A stretch of 64,000 nucleotides of DNA, taken from Massilia sp. YIM B02769 (GTDB lineage Bacteria; Pseudomonadota; Gammaproteobacteria; Burkholderiales; Burkholderiaceae_D). A program made the translations under genes and the position numbers. The stretch spans positions 54,571-118,570 of the forward strand of contig NZ_JASNRC010000017.1 in NCBI RefSeq assembly GCF_030411995.1, read 5' to 3'. This document shows, one piece after another, positions 14,838-21,754 of this stretch. Below the pieces are notes generated by a model, which saw nothing but the letters and a program-made list of their open reading frames with translations, did not search any database and was not told where the DNA came from. Numbering within the stretch: position 1 is the stretch's first letter; every line of letters starts with the position of its first letter.

Positions 14838-15526
14838 GCCATGGCCTCTTGGGCGAACTTGATCTGGATCGGCAGCAAGGTCTTGTCGCCCCGCGCGGCG
14901 CGCTCCAGGATTGCTTTCGCCCAGCGCTTCGCATCGCGGCCGGCCCCGTCCTTGACGATGGTGGTGGCGCCGAGCTGGCGCAGACGCTTGGCCGCTTCCT
15001 CGCGGCTCAGTTGCGTTTTCCCAGGTGCCGGCAGTGCCACCATCGGCTGCGGGATTTCCGGCCATTCGCCCTTGTCGAGCTGCTCGTTCAACGCCGCCTC
15101 CCAACGTGGCTTGATCTGGCTGAAGGTCTGGTTGGCCAGGTCGAACGACAGCGGCATGGCGGCCCAGTAGATCGCCGGATGCGACCACTTGCCGTACTCT
15201 CCGGCGGTGCGCGCCTGGGCGCCGGCCACGGCCTCGTAGTACGCCTTCATCGGGTCGATAGGGGCGCGGCACAGCTTCTTGAACTCGGGCAGGGTGGGCG
15301 GCCAGTCGCGCGTTTCCAGCGCCTTCAGCCCGCGTGCGATCTCCAGCGGCTGGTAGCCGGCCAGCTCTTGACCCCAGTGCTCGATCAGCTCGTCGGTGCT
15401 GGTGGCGCCCCACTGGTCGGTGAACTTCTTGCCGTAGCTGAGCAGCATCTTGTGCAGCAGCTTTTCAACCCAGCTTGCGGGCAGGGGCGTCGTTGAGGTC
15501 GATGATGGTGCGGTGGTCAGGTTCAT
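14834..15526 (-). CDS. Replication protein P-like (helicase loader candidate)
   Basis: 230 aa. Contains LLHKMLLSYGKKFTDQW, WGQELAGYQPLEIARGLKAL and RDWPPTLPEFKKLCRAP, the helical N-terminal pattern seen in phage P-type and DnaB-loading proteins ('M..YG..F..qW' and 'WPPtlpEF..lC'). The C-terminus is a helical Arg/Ala-rich tail. It directly follows the O-like gene, overlapping it by 62 bp, matching the lambda O-P order. Expected role: recruit host DnaB helicase to the phage origin. Confidence 0.7.
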   Translation of the reverse strand: MNLTTAPSSTSTTPLPASWVEKLLHKMLLSYGKKFTDQWGATSTDELIEHWGQELAGYQPLEIARGLKALETRDWPPTLPEFKKLCRAPIDPMKAYYEAVAGAQARTAGEYGKWSHPAIYWAAMPLSFDLANQTFSQIKPRWEAALNEQLDKGEWPEIPQPMVALPAPGKTQLSREEAAKRLRQLGATTIVKDGAGRDAKRWAKAILERAARGDKTLLPIQIKFAQEAMA

Positions 15527-16328
15527 GGCTTCGGTTCTTTCCGGTGAGGCTGTCGGCCCAGGCTTTGGCTTTGTCGTTGGCGGTCTGGTAGCCAGGCGAT
15601 GCGCGCGGCTGTGCGGCGCCGCCGGCCTGGACCTTCGCAGCGTCGGCAGCCCAGCGGGTCAGGATGGCCAGCACGTAGCCCAGGCCGATGCTTTCGTTCG
15701 GCTTCGCGGCCCGAGCTTCAGCGCAGGCGGCGGCCACGGTCTGCGGCGTAACACCCTGCTCGGCAAGGGTGAGCAGGCGAGGGTCGGCAGGCTGGGTGCG
15801 GATGCCGGCGGCGTTGAACTCGATGCTCAGCAGCGTTGCCGGGGCCGGGTCAGGGCGCGCGTTTTGCTCGTCCTCGCGCAACTCCGGTTGAGTAGCTGCG
15901 CTGTAACCCGTCGAGGTATCAGGAATCGGAGAATCAGGAATCGGAGAATCAGCCGGATTGCCACCGTGTTCGCATGGTGCTTGCACAGTGCTTGCACCAT
16001 GCCCATCCATTGCAGGTATAGAAGAAGCCTTCTCATCCCTGTGTGGGTTCTGGTGCTTCCTGAATGCGAGCACCTGGATATACCGTGCTCCGTCGATCTC
16101 GTAGCGCTTGAGGAAGCCCGATGCCTGGAGTTCGCACAGTGCTTCGTCGACGTTGATGTCGTCGGCCGGGAACAGGTTCATCTTGATCCGCTTGGGCTTG
16201 TCTTCCATGCGGCCCTCGCGGTCGGCCAGGGTCCACAGGCCGATGAACAGCAGGCGGGTGGAGAAGGGGAGTTCGACCAGCTCCTCGTTGGTGAAGAAGC
16301 CAGGTTTAATGTTGCGTGCGCGTGCCAC
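15465..16328 (-). CDS. Replication initiation protein O-like
   Basis: 287 aa from a GTG start two bases after the previous stop. Residues 1-75 form a winged-helix DNA-binding segment typical of phage replisome organisers (IKPGFFTNEELVELPFSTRL, LFIGLWTLADREGRMEDKP, DDINVDEALCELQASGFL). A low-complexity linker follows, with a direct repeat (PIPDSPIPD, about 125-135). The C-terminal domain (VTPQTVAAACAEARAAKPNE) is typical of DnaD/O-type partners. In lambdoid phages the origin iterons lie inside the O gene; repeated motifs in the linker-coding region (15925-15960) are candidates. Confidence 0.75.
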   Translation of the reverse strand: MARARNIKPGFFTNEELVELPFSTRLLFIGLWTLADREGRMEDKPKRIKMNLFPADDINVDEALCELQASGFLKRYEIDGARYIQVLAFRKHQNPHRDEKASSIPAMDGHGASTVQAPCEHGGNPADSPIPDSPIPDTSTGYSAATQPELREDEQNARPDPAPATLLSIEFNAAGIRTQPADPRLLTLAEQGVTPQTVAAACAEARAAKPNESIGLGYVLAILTRWAADAAKVQAGGAAQPRASPGYQTANDKAKAWADSLTGKNRSHEPDHRTIIDLNDAPARKLG

Positions 16329-16329
16329 G

Positions 16330-16611
16330 TCAGTGCCCCTTCTCGATCAGCGGCATCTGGCGCGGGTCGGACTTGTCGAGCACGTAGATGACGGAGCGGC
16401 GGTCGGGCAGAACCTGATCGCAGTCAGGATCGCCGGCGGCCATGGCGATAGCATTGGCGCGGTTGCAGACGGCCGAGCGTTGGCCGATGAACAGGCAGCC
16501 GTCGCATTCGCCGAATACCGGCGCCTGGACGGCCTTGATGCGGATGGTGTCGGGGTCGATGGGAGAGGCGGTGTCGCCCTCCCAGTTGGGGGAGAGGATA
16601 TTCGTGGTCAT
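16330..16611 (-). CDS. Hypothetical Cys-rich early phage protein
   Basis: 93 aa with four cysteines, two of them in FGECDGCLFIGQ, followed by VCNRANAIA and DCDQVLPDRRSVIYV. This CxxC plus later cysteines may bind zinc. Short proteins with ECxxCxF-type motifs are common between cro and O in phages of Proteobacteria. It overlaps the gene before it (ATGA) and is followed after one base by the GTG start of the O-like gene. Function unknown. Confidence 0.6.
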   Translation of the reverse strand: MTTNILSPNWEGDTASPIDPDTIRIKAVQAPVFGECDGCLFIGQRSAVCNRANAIAMAAGDPDCDQVLPDRRSVIYVLDKSDPRQMPLIEKGH

Positions 16612-16790
16612 GGCTGGCCGCTCCGCGAATCGTCAATGACGCGGCGCAGTTCGCGGCGTGCGTGCCGTTCGGCTTCCTGCTTGAGGGGATCGCCGCGGTT
16701 GACGATCGCATCCTTATCGACGACGCGCCAGATGCGCGCGGCGACTTCGATCTTGCTGCTCTCCTGCTTTTTTGGTCGTGGGCTTGTCAT
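16608..16790 (-). CDS. Small basic early phage protein
   Basis: 60 aa (MTSPRPKKQESSKIEVAARI...), strongly charged and helical in the C-terminal half (LKQEAERHARRELRRVIDDS). The ATG ending at 16790 with an upstream GAGAG is preferred over a GTG further upstream. Short proteins of this make-up are common after cro in lambdoid phages. Function unknown. Confidence 0.5.
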   Translation of the reverse strand: MTSPRPKKQESSKIEVAARIWRVVDKDAIVNRGDPLKQEAERHARRELRRVIDDSRSGQP

Positions 16791-16832
16791 GGTGCTCTCG
16801 GGTTGATCGGTTGGATGTCCCACTGTCCGGCC

Positions 16833-17078
16833 TTAAAGGCGCATGCGCAGTTGCGGGCGTGCTGCGCGGCCGGGCAGCAACATGGCCATGTTCTGGCCGT
16901 AGGTTGGCCGTTCCGCGTGCTGGTTCCGGCGCGTATCCTTCCGGTCAGCAAGCCAGCCTTTCGCCAGGTTGCGCAGCAAGGTGCTGTGCTTGACGTCGGC
17001 TGCGGCGCATTCCTGTTGCAGCTCGACGAACTCGTCAGCGTTGAACAGGGTTTTCACTTCGATGTTGCGTGGTGCCAT
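16833..17078 (-). CDS. Small ribbon-helix-helix-like protein
   Basis: 81 aa. The opening MAPRNIEVKTLFNADEFVEL followed by AAADVKHSTLLRNLAKGWLA looks like a ribbon-helix-helix fold: one strand, then two helices with 'S.LLRxLA'. The C-terminus is basic and probably disordered. It lies where cII sits in lambda, between cro and O, so a transcription-regulating role is possible. The family is not firmly identified. Confidence 0.5.
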   Translation of the reverse strand: MAPRNIEVKTLFNADEFVELQQECAAADVKHSTLLRNLAKGWLADRKDTRRNQHAERPTYGQNMAMLLPGRAARPQLRMRL

Positions 17079-17183
17079 GTGTTTCTCCGGGTGGGGTGAT
17101 TCGGGGTAGGGGCGCTTCGATACTTCGGTACTGCTGGTAAATGGACTACAGGCAACTTTTCGGGCAAACGAAAAGCCGCCGGA

Positions 17184-17375
17184 TCAGGGGGCTTGCGCTG
17201 CGGTCTTCTTCGTTTCGAACACGTCCGGGCGTACGACACGGATGTACTTAAGCTGAGCGCGGGGGATGCCGTTGTGCAGCCATTGCGACACGGCCTGTGC
17301 CGTTACTTCGCAAAGGGCAGCGGTCTTCGTAGTGCCGCCCAGACGCTGGATGATCTCGGTTGGATTCGGGTCCAT
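17184..17375 (-). CDS. cro: Cro-like repressor
   Basis: 63 aa from MDPNPTEIIQRLGG. A compact helix-turn-helix: TKTAALCEVTAQAVSQWLHN, followed by GIPRAQLKYIRVVRPDVF, close to Cro/YdaS-type proteins ('G.QkalA..lGvsp.aVsqW...g.iP'). It is divergent from the CI gene and shares the operator region 17384-17466 with it. Expected to repress the lysogenic promoter and drive the lytic switch. Confidence 0.82.
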   Translation of the reverse strand: MDPNPTEIIQRLGGTTKTAALCEVTAQAVSQWLHNGIPRAQLKYIRVVRPDVFETKKTAAQAP

Positions 17376-17383
17376 AAGTTTTC

Positions 17384-17466
17384 TCAAGTTGACTTTAGTT
17401 GCATCGTAAGTCAGCTTGAGAAATTAGTCAAGCCATCTTGATTTTTGCTTTGGTAAGCTAGCTTTA
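17384..17466. promoter_or_regulatory. Right operator region: three (possibly four) repressor sites
   Basis: Three copies of a TCAAG-N4-CTTGA dyad: 17384-17397 (TCAAGTTGACTTTA), 17406-17419 (GTAAGTCAGCTTGA) and 17428-17441 (TCAAGCCATCTTGA, perfect). Their centres are exactly 22 bp apart. A weaker match (GTAAGCTAGCTTTA, 17453-17466) overlaps the cI start. The same site type recurs at 19464-19522. The arrangement mirrors lambda OR1-OR3. Confidence 0.8.
17403..17431 (-). promoter_or_regulatory. pR-like promoter for cro
   Basis: Minus strand: -35 TTGACT (17431-17426), 17-nt spacer, -10 TACGAT (17408-17403). It reads into cro about 28 bp downstream. The -35 overlaps the 17428-17441 operator, and the middle operator (17406-17419) covers the spacer and -10. 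Confidence 0.7.
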
Positions 17467-18215
17467 TGAATTTATTATCAGAAAGACTCCTGTGGGCGAT
17501 GCAGCAGGAGCAAAAGCGCCGGAATGGCAAACGGGTAACGAAGGCTGAGCTAGCTCGTGCGGCCGGTGTTTCCGATACTGCTGCCGGTAATTGGCTGAAG
17601 GGTGATCACGGCATAGATGCGCCGAGGGCCAGGGCCTTGGCTGCACACCTGAACGTCGATCCTTTGTGGCTGGAGACCGGGGAGGGGCCGAGGACCCCTG
17701 AGCTGCAAGCGGTAGCCACGCTGGACTCGCCATTTGTCGAGCTGCCAGGCCAGGTGCCTGACGCGCGCCCCGTACGCACGGGCGAGAAGAGCGATACCGT
17801 CGCAGTCCCGCGCGTGAAGCTGAAATTGCGTGCGGGTGTAGCGAATTACGACACCGAGCCTGATATGGATGGCGACGGGCATGAGTTGGTGCCGCGCGAA
17901 CTTCTGGCAACGCTCGGCATTAAGGCGGCCAATCTGCTTGCCGTCCGTGTTCGCGGCACAAGTATGGAACCGATGCTGTTTGAGGATGATGTGGTCATCA
18001 TCGACAAATCAGACACGAAACCAATTAGCCGCGAGGTCTACGCAGTAAATTTTGACGGCGACGCCTGCGTAAAACAGCTGCTTTTTAAAGGCGGTCAGTG
18101 GTATTTGCATTCACTTAATTCGGATCACAAACCAGTGAATGTCAAAAGCGGGCAGTGCAGTATTGTGGGGCGCGTGGTTATTCAGCCGACGCGGGTGTTG
18201 ACTGGCAGGCTCTAA
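17466..18215 (+). CDS. cI: CI-type lysogeny repressor, S24 self-cleaving
   Basis: 249 aa. N-terminal helix-turn-helix (residues 22-65: VTKAELARAAGVSDTAAGNW). C-terminal LexA/CI-like peptidase: cleavage site Ala123-Gly124 in KLRAGVANYD, nucleophile Ser166 in RGTSMEPM, general-base Lys203 in DACVKQLL. Divergent from cro, with operators in between, one of which overlaps its own start. Expected to bind the two operator regions, hold the prophage silent and be inactivated by RecA-stimulated self-cleavage on DNA damage. Confidence 0.93.
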   Translation: MNLLSERLLWAMQQEQKRRNGKRVTKAELARAAGVSDTAAGNWLKGDHGIDAPRARALAAHLNVDPLWLETGEGPRTPELQAVATLDSPFVELPGQVPDARPVRTGEKSDTVAVPRVKLKLRAGVANYDTEPDMDGDGHELVPRELLATLGIKAANLLAVRVRGTSMEPMLFEDDVVIIDKSDTKPISREVYAVNFDGDACVKQLLFKGGQWYLHSLNSDHKPVNVKSGQCSIVGRVVIQPTRVLTGRL

Positions 18216-18220
18216 AAATT

Positions 18221-18712
18221 ATGAAAATACTCTTTGCTTTTATTGCAGGTGTCTTTTGTGTCTCGGCTCAAGCAGCTCAAATGTTCGGCAATTGGGAAGT
18301 GTCCGAGCTGAAGGATTTGCGCGTTGCCCGCGTTGGCGGCGCGGCAGGATCAACGGCTGGCGTGATGTGCACTCCTTCCGAGAAGACATGTAGCGCGTTT
18401 ATAAGCATTGATTTTAGCTGCGAAGATGGAGCGAGTTACCCGGTTATGCTCAATTCAAATGTTGGCGCATATTCCAGCACAGGGGTTTGCGCCTCCAGTG
18501 GGGATTCGTATTACCTGCTGATCGACGACTTCAATGCAACTATTTCTGCATTTGAAAGCGGCGGAGAAGTCGGGTTCGCCTTTCCATTGAAGAGTGGGCA
18601 ATTCCGTGTTTTACGTTTTAACTGTCAGGGCGCAACTGCTGCAATTAAACTTGCGCGCACATTGCCCAAAACGGCTACTACGCCTAGAAACCCAGCTAGT
18701 CAGGTATTGTAA
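18221..18712 (+). CDS. Secreted protein co-transcribed with the repressor (lysogenic-conversion candidate)
   Basis: 163 aa starting 6 bp after the cI stop. Clear Sec signal peptide (MKILFAFIAGVFCVSAQAAQ, cleavage probably after AQA) and a compact mature domain with four cysteines (VMCTPSEKTC, FSCEDG, VCASSGD) that could form disulphides in the periplasm. No family recognised. Lower GC than the flanking genes and expression with cI suggest a cargo gene active in the lysogen, for example affecting the envelope or superinfection. That is inference. Confidence 0.7.
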   Translation: MKILFAFIAGVFCVSAQAAQMFGNWEVSELKDLRVARVGGAAGSTAGVMCTPSEKTCSAFISIDFSCEDGASYPVMLNSNVGAYSSTGVCASSGDSYYLLIDDFNATISAFESGGEVGFAFPLKSGQFRVLRFNCQGATAAIKLARTLPKTATTPRNPASQVL

Positions 18713-18971
18713 ATAATCCCCGCCCATGGTGGCGCGGGGAGTACGGAGTAGGGAAGAAATGCCCAGGCAATAATCCGGCTCGCGACAGCTGGAACTGACC
18801 TGCCATTTCAACCCCGGCGCAGTGGCAACTGCGTCGACAGGGCAGCCAATGAGCCTCGAGGTCTCACCGTCGCGGGTGAGCAAATCTCGACGACCTTAGT
18901 AACTGCCCAAAGCGCGACCCATTAACGTGCGGTCGAGCAGCGCTGCGAGACTGCCTATTCATGGAGCAACC
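18713..18971. other. Intergenic, no gene seen
   Basis: No convincing coding sequence. A hairpin (TCCCCGC / GCGGGGA, about 18716-18742) follows the secreted-protein gene, without a T-run. Several reading frames are open only because of base composition. Confidence 0.5.
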
Positions 18972-19076
18972 ATGAAAAAGCGCCTTGCAAAGGTGAGCTG
19001 GCTTGCTGACGTGGCCAAAGTAATCGGGGCAGTTGCCCTGTTGCTGCGGACCCTCCACGACATCGGCCTGTTGTGA
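18972..19076 (+). CDS. Possible 34-aa hydrophobic peptide
   Basis: ATG at 18972 preceded by GGAGCAACC. The peptide (MKKRLAKVSWLADVAKVIGA...) has a basic start and a membrane-like helix at residues 8-27. It is followed by a strong hairpin at 19086-19109. The size and shape (basic N-terminus, single hydrophobic helix) fit a small membrane peptide or type I toxin, but such short frames can arise by chance. Confidence 0.35.
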   Translation: MKKRLAKVSWLADVAKVIGAVALLLRTLHDIGLL

Positions 19077-19085
19077 CCTGAGTAC

Positions 19086-19109
19086 GCGGGCCGGTTAGGG
19101 CCGGCCCGC
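19086..19109. other. GC-rich hairpin
   Basis: Perfect 9-bp stem GCGGGCCGG (19086-19094) with CCGGCCCGC (19101-19109), 6-nt loop, no T-run. It directly follows the 34-aa frame and may stabilise a transcript end or act in rho-dependent termination. Confidence 0.5.
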
Positions 19110-19325
19110 TGCCCGAACTCTACACCCGATCCCGACCGTTTACAACATACGTCACCTAGCGCATACTTGGTCACGTTCCTGCGCTGCCTCCGCATCAGGC
19201 TCAAGTCCTCGCAAGAGGCCGCTACGCTCCTGGTTCCGTCCGGCGTAGCGTCAGCTTCAGCGCCTAGGCGCCAGCCGGCCCCGCTGCCGGCGAAGCAAAG
19301 CAACTAAAACGGTTCGCACCCGTAC

Positions 19326-19350
19326 AGCCCGCCACGAGCGGGCTTTTTTT
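19326..19350 (+). terminator. Rho-independent terminator 1 (end of the repressor transcript)
   Basis: AGCCCGC (19326-19332) pairs with GCGGGCT (19338-19344), 5-nt loop, followed by a run of seven T. Very strong; isolates the early operon from the cI operon. Confidence 0.92.
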
Positions 19351-19364
19351 CGTCCATTCTCCAC

Positions 19365-19387
19365 GCCCCGCCAGCCGGGGCTTTTTT
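19365..19387 (+). terminator. Rho-independent terminator 2 (tandem)
   Basis: GCCCCG (19365-19370) pairs with CGGGGC (19376-19381), 5-nt loop, followed by six T. Lies only 15 bp after terminator 1, giving a double stop before the left operator region. Confidence 0.9.
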
Positions 19388-19463
19388 CGTCGTAACGCAC
19401 GACGCGGCGCCGCACTGCGACCGCATGCAGCCTGCCAGGTGTAAGGTTCAGCAGCGCCAAAAG

Positions 19464-19522
19464 TAAAGTTCACTTGAAAAATAGTCTAAAGATAGCTTGA
19501 CTATGAATTCAAGCTGACTTAA
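19464..19522. promoter_or_regulatory. Left operator region: three repressor sites
   Basis: Three dyads of the same TCAAG-N4-CTTGA type as near cI: 19464-19477 (TAAAGTTCACTTGA), 19487-19500 (TAAAGATAGCTTGA) and 19509-19522 (TCAAGCTGACTTAA). Centres are 23 and 22 bp apart. They surround the early-operon promoter, like lambda OL1-OL3. Confidence 0.8.
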
Positions 19523-19525
19523 GAT
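19497..19525 (+). promoter_or_regulatory. pL-like promoter of the early operon
   Basis: -35 TTGACT (19497-19502), 17-nt spacer, -10 TAAGAT (19520-19525). The third operator covers most of the spacer and part of the -10, and the second overlaps the -35. It reads into the gene at 19574. Confidence 0.78.
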
Positions 19526-19573
19526 TCTCTCCAACGAAACGAGCTCAGCACCTGAGCGAACTGGAGAGAAGCG

Positions 19574-19936
19574 ATGTCGAAGACCCTTACCCCTGAAGAA
19601 GCACGCGACGCCGAGATTTCGGAGATCGGCGCCACGCTGTTGGGCGCTTGGCGCGAGAAGCTGCTGGCCGGCGACACCCGCGCGATCAGCGACCTGCACA
19701 ACTGCGTACTCGATGCCCTGAGCGTTGACGCTTCTAAGCAGTTGTTCATTGACGCCGCGACCGGGCAGGGCGGCAATGGCTTTAACGCGTTGGCCGCCAA
19801 GGCCATGGCCGACGCTTGCGAGATCGACGCGATCAAGCAAGTGGAGCGCAAAGAGGCTCGCCGCAAGGAATCGGAGCGCGAGGCGCGCATCGAACGCCGC
19901 GTCTTCGACCGCCTGTTCGCTGGAGCGATGGCATGA
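19574..19936 (+). CDS. First early-operon protein, helical, unknown
   Basis: 120 aa (MSKTLTPEEARDAEISEIGA...), all helical by appearance, with a strongly charged C-terminal third (VERKEARRKESEREARIERR). Preceded by GGAGAGAAGCG. It is the first gene after the pL-like promoter, where lambda has N and other host-takeover genes, but it lacks a clear Arg-rich N-terminal RNA-binding motif. Function unknown. Confidence 0.65.
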   Translation: MSKTLTPEEARDAEISEIGATLLGAWREKLLAGDTRAISDLHNCVLDALSVDASKQLFIDAATGQGGNGFNALAAKAMADACEIDAIKQVERKEARRKESEREARIERRVFDRLFAGAMA

Positions 19937-20133
19937 ACTGCCCGCACTGCAACGACACCGGCAGCCTGTCGAAGGACCTGGACGGCTATCTGGACTGCAC
20001 GCACTGCGATGTGGCCGAGCAACGCGCAGCGCTCGATGCCTGGGCCGGCAAGGCCTGCCAGCACGCGCCGAACGCATCGGCTGAGCGCTGGCTGATCTAC
20101 CAGCACGGCAAGAATGCAGCCGCGTCGCCGTGA
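19933..20133 (+). CDS. Small zinc-ribbon-like protein
   Basis: 66 aa. MNCPHCNDTGSLSKDLDGYL followed by DCTHC gives two CxxC pairs 18-22 residues apart, a likely zinc ribbon of the DnaJ-cysteine-repeat kind. The remainder is a short helical tail. Its ATG overlaps the preceding stop (ATGA). Similar mini zinc fingers are common in early regions of phages of Proteobacteria. Binding partner unknown. Confidence 0.65.
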   Translation: MNCPHCNDTGSLSKDLDGYLDCTHCDVAEQRAALDAWAGKACQHAPNASAERWLIYQHGKNAAASP

Positions 20134-20165
20134 TCCACACCGCCTGGCTGGCGTAACCAGCCACT

Positions 20166-20234
20166 ACAGCAGAGCGGCCCAACTGGACATTCATTCAACC
20201 AGTGTTTCGGGGGGAAACCGGGCTGCTCTGCTGT
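20166..20234 (+). ncRNA. Predicted three-way-junction RNA element
   Basis: Outer stem of 15 bp (20166-20180 with 20220-20234; one G-U pair) enclosing two hairpins: ACTGG/CCAGT (20182-20186 with 20199-20203, 12-nt loop) and GTTTC/GAAAC (20204-20208 with 20214-20218, GGGGG loop). It lies in the only larger gap of the early operon, 31 bp before the next start codon. No T-run, so it is not a simple terminator. It might be a processing, stability or regulatory RNA, or a DNA-level site. No known RNA family is recognised. Confidence 0.55.
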
Positions 20235-20265
20235 GGGACACAACACAACGACAAGGAGAGCAGGG

Positions 20266-20634
20266 ATGAAGGATTACAGCAAGCCGGCGTTCCCCAGCAC
20301 GGGGCCAGTGGCGGAAAGAGGGATGTCGCTGCGCGACTACTTCGCAGTGCGCGCGCCGAAAGCGCCGGACTGGTTCAGGTATCAGCCGACCACGCCGCAG
20401 CCTCAACTGCCAAGCCCAATTTGCCTCACCGAGCCGCAACGCGATCAGTTCAGTGGCTTGGGAGAGTGCTTTACCGCGGATGAGGTCGATCGCGAGGTAG
20501 TGGAGTTTGCAGCCCTCTATGGGAAAGCAGAGGAGGCGCGCGCCGCATGGCGAGACGAGCAGCGCAAGGCGAAATTCTTTGCCTGGGCCTGGTACTACGC
20601 CGACGCCATGCTGGCCGCCCGGAGCGCCAAATGA
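20266..20634 (+). CDS. Phage early protein with GMSLRDYF motif
   Basis: 122 aa from ATG at 20266, with a strong AAGGAG ribosome site. The N-terminal pattern KDYSKPAFPSTGPVAERGMS followed by LRDYFAVRA is common in a widespread family of small proteins in enterobacterial and betaproteobacterial prophages. The C-terminus is helical and aromatic (KFFAWAWYYADAMLAARSAK), also typical. The family has no established function. It follows the three-way-junction element, so its translation might be affected by that structure. Confidence 0.65.
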   Translation: MKDYSKPAFPSTGPVAERGMSLRDYFAVRAPKAPDWFRYQPTTPQPQLPSPICLTEPQRDQFSGLGECFTADEVDREVVEFAALYGKAEEARAAWRDEQRKAKFFAWAWYYADAMLAARSAK

Positions 20635-20846
20635 CCGCCCTGACCCTCTACCGCATCCCGCGCCGCTGGCTGCGCAAGTTCCTGAAGCCTGCGGCCCTGT
20701 GGTTCAACGCCCGCGCCATGGCGTCGTCCGAGATCGAGATCGACTTGCTGAACGCGGAGATCGAACTGGACCGCGAGCTGATCTGCCTGGAGCACCGCCG
20801 CCAGGTGAAGCTGATGCAGCAGCGCCGCACGATCGGAGGCTGGTGA
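20631..20846 (+). CDS. Small basic early protein
   Basis: 71 aa (MTALTLYRIPRRWLRKFLKP...), ATG overlaps the previous stop (ATGA). Basic, amphipathic N-terminus and a helical acidic-basic C-terminal part (ASSEIEIDLLNAEIELDREL). No recognised family. Its stop overlaps the next start by one base. Confidence 0.55.
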   Translation: MTALTLYRIPRRWLRKFLKPAALWFNARAMASSEIEIDLLNAEIELDRELICLEHRRQVKLMQQRRTIGGW

Positions 20847-20962
20847 TGCTCCGCCGCTTCCGCCAGCACTACCAGACCCAGTACCGCCTGTCGCTGCTTG
20901 CAGGCTTCGGCCCGCGCAAGGCGCAGCGCCGCGCGGTGCGCACCTTCTTCTTCGGTTTTTAA
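20846..20962 (+). CDS. Very small basic early protein
   Basis: 38 aa, ATG at 20846 sharing one base with the previous stop. Strongly Arg/aromatic (MLRRFRQHYQTQYRLSLLAG). Upstream GGAGGC gives a ribosome site. It precedes bet by 36 bp. Whether it is a real protein is uncertain, but the packing of the operon supports it. Confidence 0.45.
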   Translation: MLRRFRQHYQTQYRLSLLAGFGPRKAQRRAVRTFFFGF

Positions 20963-20998
20963 TCCACGCCGGCAGAGTCCCGGCAGAAAGGTTCCACG

Positions 20999-21754
20999 AT
21001 GTCCACCGCTCTCGTCGTCCAGCAGGCCTCCAAGCTCGCCGGCATCTTCAACATCCCTGAATCGGATGACCTGATCAACGTGCTCAAGGGCACGGCGTTC
21101 AAGGGCCAGGTCTCCGACGCGCAGATGACTGCGCTGCTGATCGTCGCCAACCAGTACCGCCTGAACCCCTGGACGAAGGAAATCTATGCCTTCCCGGACA
21201 AGAACAACGGCATCGTGCCGGTGGTCGGCGTCGACGGCTGGGCGCGCATCATCAACGAGAACCCGCAGTTCGACGGCATGGAGTTCCAGCAGGATGAAGA
21301 GGGCTGCACCTGCATCATCTTCCGCAAGGACCGCACCCACCCGATCAAGGTCACCGAGTACCTGAGCGAGTGCAAGCGCGGCACCCAGCCCTGGCAGTCG
21401 CACCCGAAGCGCATGCTGCGCCACAAAGCCATGATCCAGTGCGCACGCCTGGCCTTCGGCTACGTGGGCATCTACGACCAGGATGAGGCCGAGCGCATCG
21501 TCGACGTCAACGACCGGCCGGCGCCGGCGCGCCAGAACGCCGCGGCTGTGGCCGAGCAGGCGATGACCGTCGAATTCACCGAGGCCGACGAGAAGTTGCT
21601 GGCCGACCTGGAGGCAATCGCCGACACCGGCACCGCCGCGCTGGAAGACATCTGGGGCAAGCTGACGAAGGACCAGCGCCGCGCGCTCGCCGCGCACCTG
21701 CCCGCGCTGAAGAAGCGCGCCGCCAACGTGATCGAGGAGGCCGGCCATGCTTGA
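20999..21754 (+). CDS. bet: Single-strand annealing recombinase, Bet
   Basis: 251 aa against 261 in lambda. Residues about 10-180 match the RecT/Bet annealing core: LINVLKGTAFKGQVSDAQMT, LLIVANQYRLNPWTKEIYAF, VPVVGVDGWARIINENPQFD, SHPKRMLRHKAMIQCARLAF. The C-terminus is a variable helical tail. It anneals complementary strands made by the exonuclease. Overlaps exo by 8 bp. No Gam homologue is visible, and no SSB in this operon. Confidence 0.95.
   Translation: MSTALVVQQASKLAGIFNIPESDDLINVLKGTAFKGQVSDAQMTALLIVANQYRLNPWTKEIYAFPDKNNGIVPVVGVDGWARIINENPQFDGMEFQQDEEGCTCIIFRKDRTHPIKVTEYLSECKRGTQPWQSHPKRMLRHKAMIQCARLAFGYVGIYDQDEAERIVDVNDRPAPARQNAAAVAEQAMTVEFTEADEKLLADLEAIADTGTAALEDIWGKLTKDQRRALAAHLPALKKRAANVIEEAGHA

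Noticed and set aside
19574..19936. Lambda N-type antiterminator
   Set aside because: The position fits, but there is no Arg-rich N-terminal box and no boxA/boxB-type site was recognised nearby.
20166..20234. Hammerhead ribozyme
   Set aside because: The three-way junction lacks the conserved CUGAUGA and GAAA core sequences at the junction.
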